From Ruminococcus sp. UBA5884 (GTDB lineage: Bacteria > Bacillota > Clostridia > Oscillospirales > Ruminococcaceae): a DNA stretch of 14,089 nucleotides. Below, one piece after another: positions 11,080 to 14,089 of this stretch. A program made the translations under genes and the position numbers. Every line of letters begins with the position of its first letter. Position 1 is the first letter of the stretch. The stretch covers positions 10,748 to 24,836 of the forward strand of contig DJFA01000042.1 in assembly GCA_002431975.1 (NCBI GenBank), in the 5' to 3' direction. Below the pieces are notes generated by a model. That model was not told the DNA's origin and ran no database searches. It worked only from the letters and a program-made list of their open reading frames with translations.

Positions 11080-13332
11080 ATGGTTGATTTTGAACAGTGG
11101 AAGGGTTTTAAAGGAACTAAGTGGCGTACAGATGTAAATACACGTGATTTTATTCAGAACAACTACACTCCTTATAACGGCGATGAATCATTCCTCGCTG
11201 GACCTACAGAAGCTACAGAAAAGCTCTGGAGCAAACTTAAAGAGCTTCAGAAGGAAGAACGTGCCAAGGGCGGCGTTCTCGATATGGACACTCATATCGT
11301 ATCAGGAATTACTTCACATGAACCGGGCTATATTGACCCAGAACTCAAAGACCTCGAAAAAGTAGTTGGTCTTCAGACAGACAAGCCTCTCAAGCGTGCA
11401 TTCATGCCTTTCGGCGGAATAAGAATGGCTGAAGAAGCATGTGAAACTTACGGATATAAGCCAGACCCGGAACTTCATAAGATTTTTACAGAATATCATA
11501 AAACTCATAATCAGGGCGTTTTTGACGCATATACACCTGAAATGCGTGCTGCCCGTAAAAATAAAATAATCACAGGTCTTCCGGATACTTACGGCAGAGG
11601 AAGAATCGTAGGCGACTACCGCAGAATTGCTCTTTACGGTATTGATTACCTCGTTGCAAAGAAAGCAGATGACCTTGCTCACTGCGGAAACGGCAAAATG
11701 CGTGACGATGTTATCCGTCTGCGTGAAGAAATCAGCATGCAGATAAAGGCTCTCAAGGAAATGAAGGAAATGGCTAAGTCATACGGCTTTGATATTTCAG
11801 TTCCTGCAAAAGATGCAAAGGAAGCATGCCAGTGGCTCTACTTTGGATATCTTGCAGCTGTAAAGACTCAGAACGGTGCTGCAATGAGTGTAGGACGTAT
11901 CTCAACATTCCTTGATATCTATATCCAGCGTGATATCGATGCAGGAATACTTACAGAATCTGAAGCTCAGGAACTCATTGACCATATGGTTATGAAATTC
12001 CGTATGGTAAAATTCGCCCGTATCCCTTCATACAATGAACTCTTCTCAGGCGACCCGGTATGGGCTACTCTCAGTATCGCAGGCAAGGGCGTTGACGGCA
12101 GACCGATGGTTACAAAGAACGATTTCCGTTTCCTCCATACTCTTGAAAATATGGGACCTTCTCCTGAACCAAACCTCACAGTTCTCTATTCATCAGAACT
12201 CCCTGAAGCATTCAAGCGTTATGCATCTGCAATTTCAGTAAGAACAAGCTCAATCCAGTATGAAAATGATGATGTAATGAGAGTTGTATGGGGCGATGAC
12301 TATGCTATCTGCTGCTGCGTATCAGCTACCCAGACAGGTAAGGAAATCCAGTTCTTCGGTGCTCGTGCAAACCTTGCAAAATGCCTCCTCTATGCTATAA
12401 ACGGCGGTGTTGACGCAAAGACTAAGGTTCAGGTAGGGCCAAGATACGTTCCGATTACTTCTGAATATCTTGACTATGATGAAGTTATGCAGAAATATGA
12501 TGCTATGATGAGCTGGCTCGCAAGCATTTATGTTCATACTCTTAACCTTATTCATTATATGCATGATAAATATTACTATGAATCAGCTGAAATGGCTCTC
12601 ATAGATACAAATATCAAACGTACATTTGCTACTGGTATTGCCGGATTCTCACACGTTGTTGACTCACTCAGTGCAATCAAGTATGCAAAGGTAAAGGTAA
12701 TCCGTGATGCTGACGGCATTGCTGTTGACTTTGAAACAGAAGGCGACTTCCCGAGATACGGTAACGATGATGACCGTGCTGACGATATCGCAGTATGGCT
12801 CCTCAAAACATTCCTTCAGAAAATCAAACAGTGCCACACATACCGTGATTCAGAACCTACAACTTCAATCCTTACAATCACATCAAACGTTGTATACGGT
12901 AAGGCTACAGCTTCACTTCCTGACGGAAGAAAAGCCGGCGAACCTCTTTCACCTGGTGCAAACCCGTCATACGGTGCAGAAAAGAATGGTCTGCTTGCAT
13001 CACTCAACTCTGTTGCAAAGCTTCCTTATGAATATGCTCTTGACGGTATTTCAAATACTCAGACAATAAGCCCTGAAGCTCTCGGAAATGACGAAACAGA
13101 ACGTGTTACAAACCTTGTTAATGTTCTTGACGGATATTTCGACCGTGGAGCTCATCACCTCAACGTTAACGTATTCGGCAAGGAAAAACTCATTGACGCT
13201 ATGGAACATCCTGAAAAAGAAGAATATGCTAACTTTACAATCCGTGTTTCAGGCTATGCAGTTAAGTTCATTGACCTTACACGTGAACAGCAGCTTGATG
13301 TTATCTCAAGAACATTCCATCACTCAATGTAA
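11080..13332 (+). CDS. pflB: Formate C-acetyltransferase (pyruvate formate-lyase)
   Basis: This glycyl-radical enzyme converts pyruvate and CoA to acetyl-CoA and formate in anaerobic fermentation. The 750 residues match the family (759 or 760 in E. coli). The adjacent active-site cysteines are Cys412-Cys413 in AICCCVSATQTGK; a third Cys411 precedes them. The glycyl radical site is Gly725 in RVSGYAVKF, followed by the typical C-terminus DLTREQQLDVISRTFHHSM. The opening DFEQWKGFKGTKWRTDVNTRDFIQNNYTPY is characteristic of true PFL rather than of glycerol dehydratase or choline lyase relatives. GGAGGA lies nine bases before the ATG. Many codons end in C for Ile, Phe and Leu, and Arg is often CGT, unlike the cobalamin genes, consistent with high expression. 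It is followed by its activase gene. Confidence 0.97.
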   Translation: MVDFEQWKGFKGTKWRTDVNTRDFIQNNYTPYNGDESFLAGPTEATEKLWSKLKELQKEERAKGGVLDMDTHIVSGITSHEPGYIDPELKDLEKVVGLQTDKPLKRAFMPFGGIRMAEEACETYGYKPDPELHKIFTEYHKTHNQGVFDAYTPEMRAARKNKIITGLPDTYGRGRIVGDYRRIALYGIDYLVAKKADDLAHCGNGKMRDDVIRLREEISMQIKALKEMKEMAKSYGFDISVPAKDAKEACQWLYFGYLAAVKTQNGAAMSVGRISTFLDIYIQRDIDAGILTESEAQELIDHMVMKFRMVKFARIPSYNELFSGDPVWATLSIAGKGVDGRPMVTKNDFRFLHTLENMGPSPEPNLTVLYSSELPEAFKRYASAISVRTSSIQYENDDVMRVVWGDDYAICCCVSATQTGKEIQFFGARANLAKCLLYAINGGVDAKTKVQVGPRYVPITSEYLDYDEVMQKYDAMMSWLASIYVHTLNLIHYMHDKYYYESAEMALIDTNIKRTFATGIAGFSHVVDSLSAIKYAKVKVIRDADGIAVDFETEGDFPRYGNDDDRADDIAVWLLKTFLQKIKQCHTYRDSEPTTSILTITSNVVYGKATASLPDGRKAGEPLSPGANPSYGAEKNGLLASLNSVAKLPYEYALDGISNTQTISPEALGNDETERVTNLVNVLDGYFDRGAHHLNVNVFGKEKLIDAMEHPEKEEYANFTIRVSGYAVKFIDLTREQQLDVISRTFHHSM

Positions 13333-13368
13333 TTGTTGACATTTTAAGGATAATATGTTATAAATATA

Positions 13369-13412
13369 ATATCAGCCTCTGTGCCTGAAGGCAGAGAGGC
13401 TGATATATTTTT
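13369..13412 (+). terminator. Hairpin between pflB and pflA (terminator or attenuator)
   Basis: ATATCAGCCTCT (13369-13380) pairs perfectly with AGAGGCTGATAT (13395-13406). After one G-G mismatch, TGCC pairs with GGCA, closed by a TGAA loop. Five T residues follow after one A. Because pflA starts only about 20 bases downstream without its own promoter, partial read-through probably sets a low activase-to-enzyme ratio. The stem may also stabilise the pflB message end. Confidence 0.75.
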
Positions 13413-13430
13413 AAAAGGAGGAATTTTTTT

Positions 13431-14089
13431 ATGAATGGTTATGTACATTCAATTGAAAGCTTCGGTGCGGCTGACGGCCCGGGAGTGCGTTTTGTAATCT
13501 TTCTTCAGGGCTGCCATATGAGATGCAAATACTGTCATAATCCTGATACATGGAAAACTCAGGGCGGAGATGAATTTTCTGCTGATGAGCTTATAAAACG
13601 TGCATTGAGATATAAAAGCTACTGGAAAAACGGCGGAGGAATAACTGTAAGCGGCGGAGAACCTCTGCTCCAGATTGATTTCCTTACAGAACTTTTGAAA
13701 AAAGCTAAGGAAAATGATATAAATACTGCAATTGATACCGCCGGACAGCCTTTTACAAGAGAAGAACCATTTTTCTCAAAATTTTCAGAGCTTATGAAAT
13801 ATACTGACCTTGTAATGCTTGATATAAAGGAAATAAATCCTGAAAGACATAAGCATATCACCGGATTTGACAACAGTAATATACTTGATATGGCAAGATA
13901 TCTTTCGGATATAAACAAGCCGGTATGGCTGCGTCATGTACTTGTCCCGACTCTCAGCGATTTTGATGAAGACCTTGACAAGCTTTCAGAATTTATAAAA
14001 ACTCTTGGCAATGTTGAAAGAGTCGATGTATTGCCTTATCATTCACTCGGAGTTTTCAAATGGAAAAATCTCGGCATAAAATATGAACT
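13431..14089 (+). CDS. pflA: Pyruvate formate-lyase activating enzyme (PflA), 3' end outside window
   Basis: PflA is a radical SAM enzyme that installs the glycyl radical on PflB using a [4Fe-4S] cluster and SAM. About 219 codons are visible and the frame is still open at the window end; the family runs to about 240-250, so only a short piece is missing. The cluster motif CHMRCKYC (Cys28, Cys32, Cys35) is the canonical CX3CX2C. The N-terminus, HSIESFGAADGPGVRFVIFLQGC, is typical of activases. The GGE motif is in TVSGGEPLLQ near residue 80. VMLDIKEINPERHKHITG and PVWLRHVLVP are further conserved strands. The absence of an extra ferredoxin insert places it with single-cluster PflA. AGGAGG lies about seven bases before the ATG. 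Confidence 0.96.
   Translation, partial: MNGYVHSIESFGAADGPGVRFVIFLQGCHMRCKYCHNPDTWKTQGGDEFSADELIKRALRYKSYWKNGGGITVSGGEPLLQIDFLTELLKKAKENDINTAIDTAGQPFTREEPFFSKFSELMKYTDLVMLDIKEINPERHKHITGFDNSNILDMARYLSDINKPVWLRHVLVPTLSDFDEDLDKLSEFIKTLGNVERVDVLPYHSLGVFKWKNLGIKYE

Overview
The window looks like a low-GC, Gram-positive gut-type anaerobe of the class Clostridia, most likely a Ruminococcus-like member of the Oscillospiraceae. The reasons are AT-rich intergenic DNA with clear sigma-A boxes, strong AGGAGG ribosome sites, DUF3793 and DUF2325 proteins, an oxygen-sensitive pyruvate formate-lyase, and the anaerobic (cobalt-early) cobalamin route. The taxonomic call is inference.

Positions 112-5342 hold six tightly packed cobalamin genes on the plus strand: cbiF, cbiG, cbiH, cbiJ, cobT and cbiB. 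They overlap or nearly touch, so they form one operon covering middle corrin-ring methylations, ring opening and reduction, lower-ligand activation and aminopropanol attachment. Other steps (cbiD, cbiE/T, cbiL, cbiC, cbiA, cbiP, cobU, cobS) are not in view. The window begins inside a dispersed inverted-repeat element that recurs at about 5414 and 9203.

Positions 5530-9112 hold a ferrous iron uptake locus: a strong promoter, a leader with a plausible pseudoknot, two FeoA genes, FeoB, a terminator, a small Cys-rich FeoB-associated membrane protein and a 121-residue DtxR/MntR-like protein. A bidirectional terminator (9276-9320) separates this from a convergent minus-strand operon (10670-9346) encoding a DUF2325 protein, a Cys-rich DUF3793 protein and a flavodoxin.

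The main regulatory signal is a 16-bp palindrome of the form RTTAGY-N4-RCTAAC. It occurs six times, only around the feo locus and the flavodoxin operon. In both operons one copy lies just downstream of a -10 box. The simplest reading is one iron-responsive regulon that raises Fe(II) import and switches electron transfer to an iron-free flavodoxin under iron limitation. The DtxR-like protein is the obvious candidate regulator, but by my alignment it lacks the MntR metal ligands.

Positions 10940-14089 hold pflB behind its own promoter, with a near-consensus Rex (NADH-sensing) operator at the predicted transcription start. A strong hairpin follows, then pflA, which runs off the window end.
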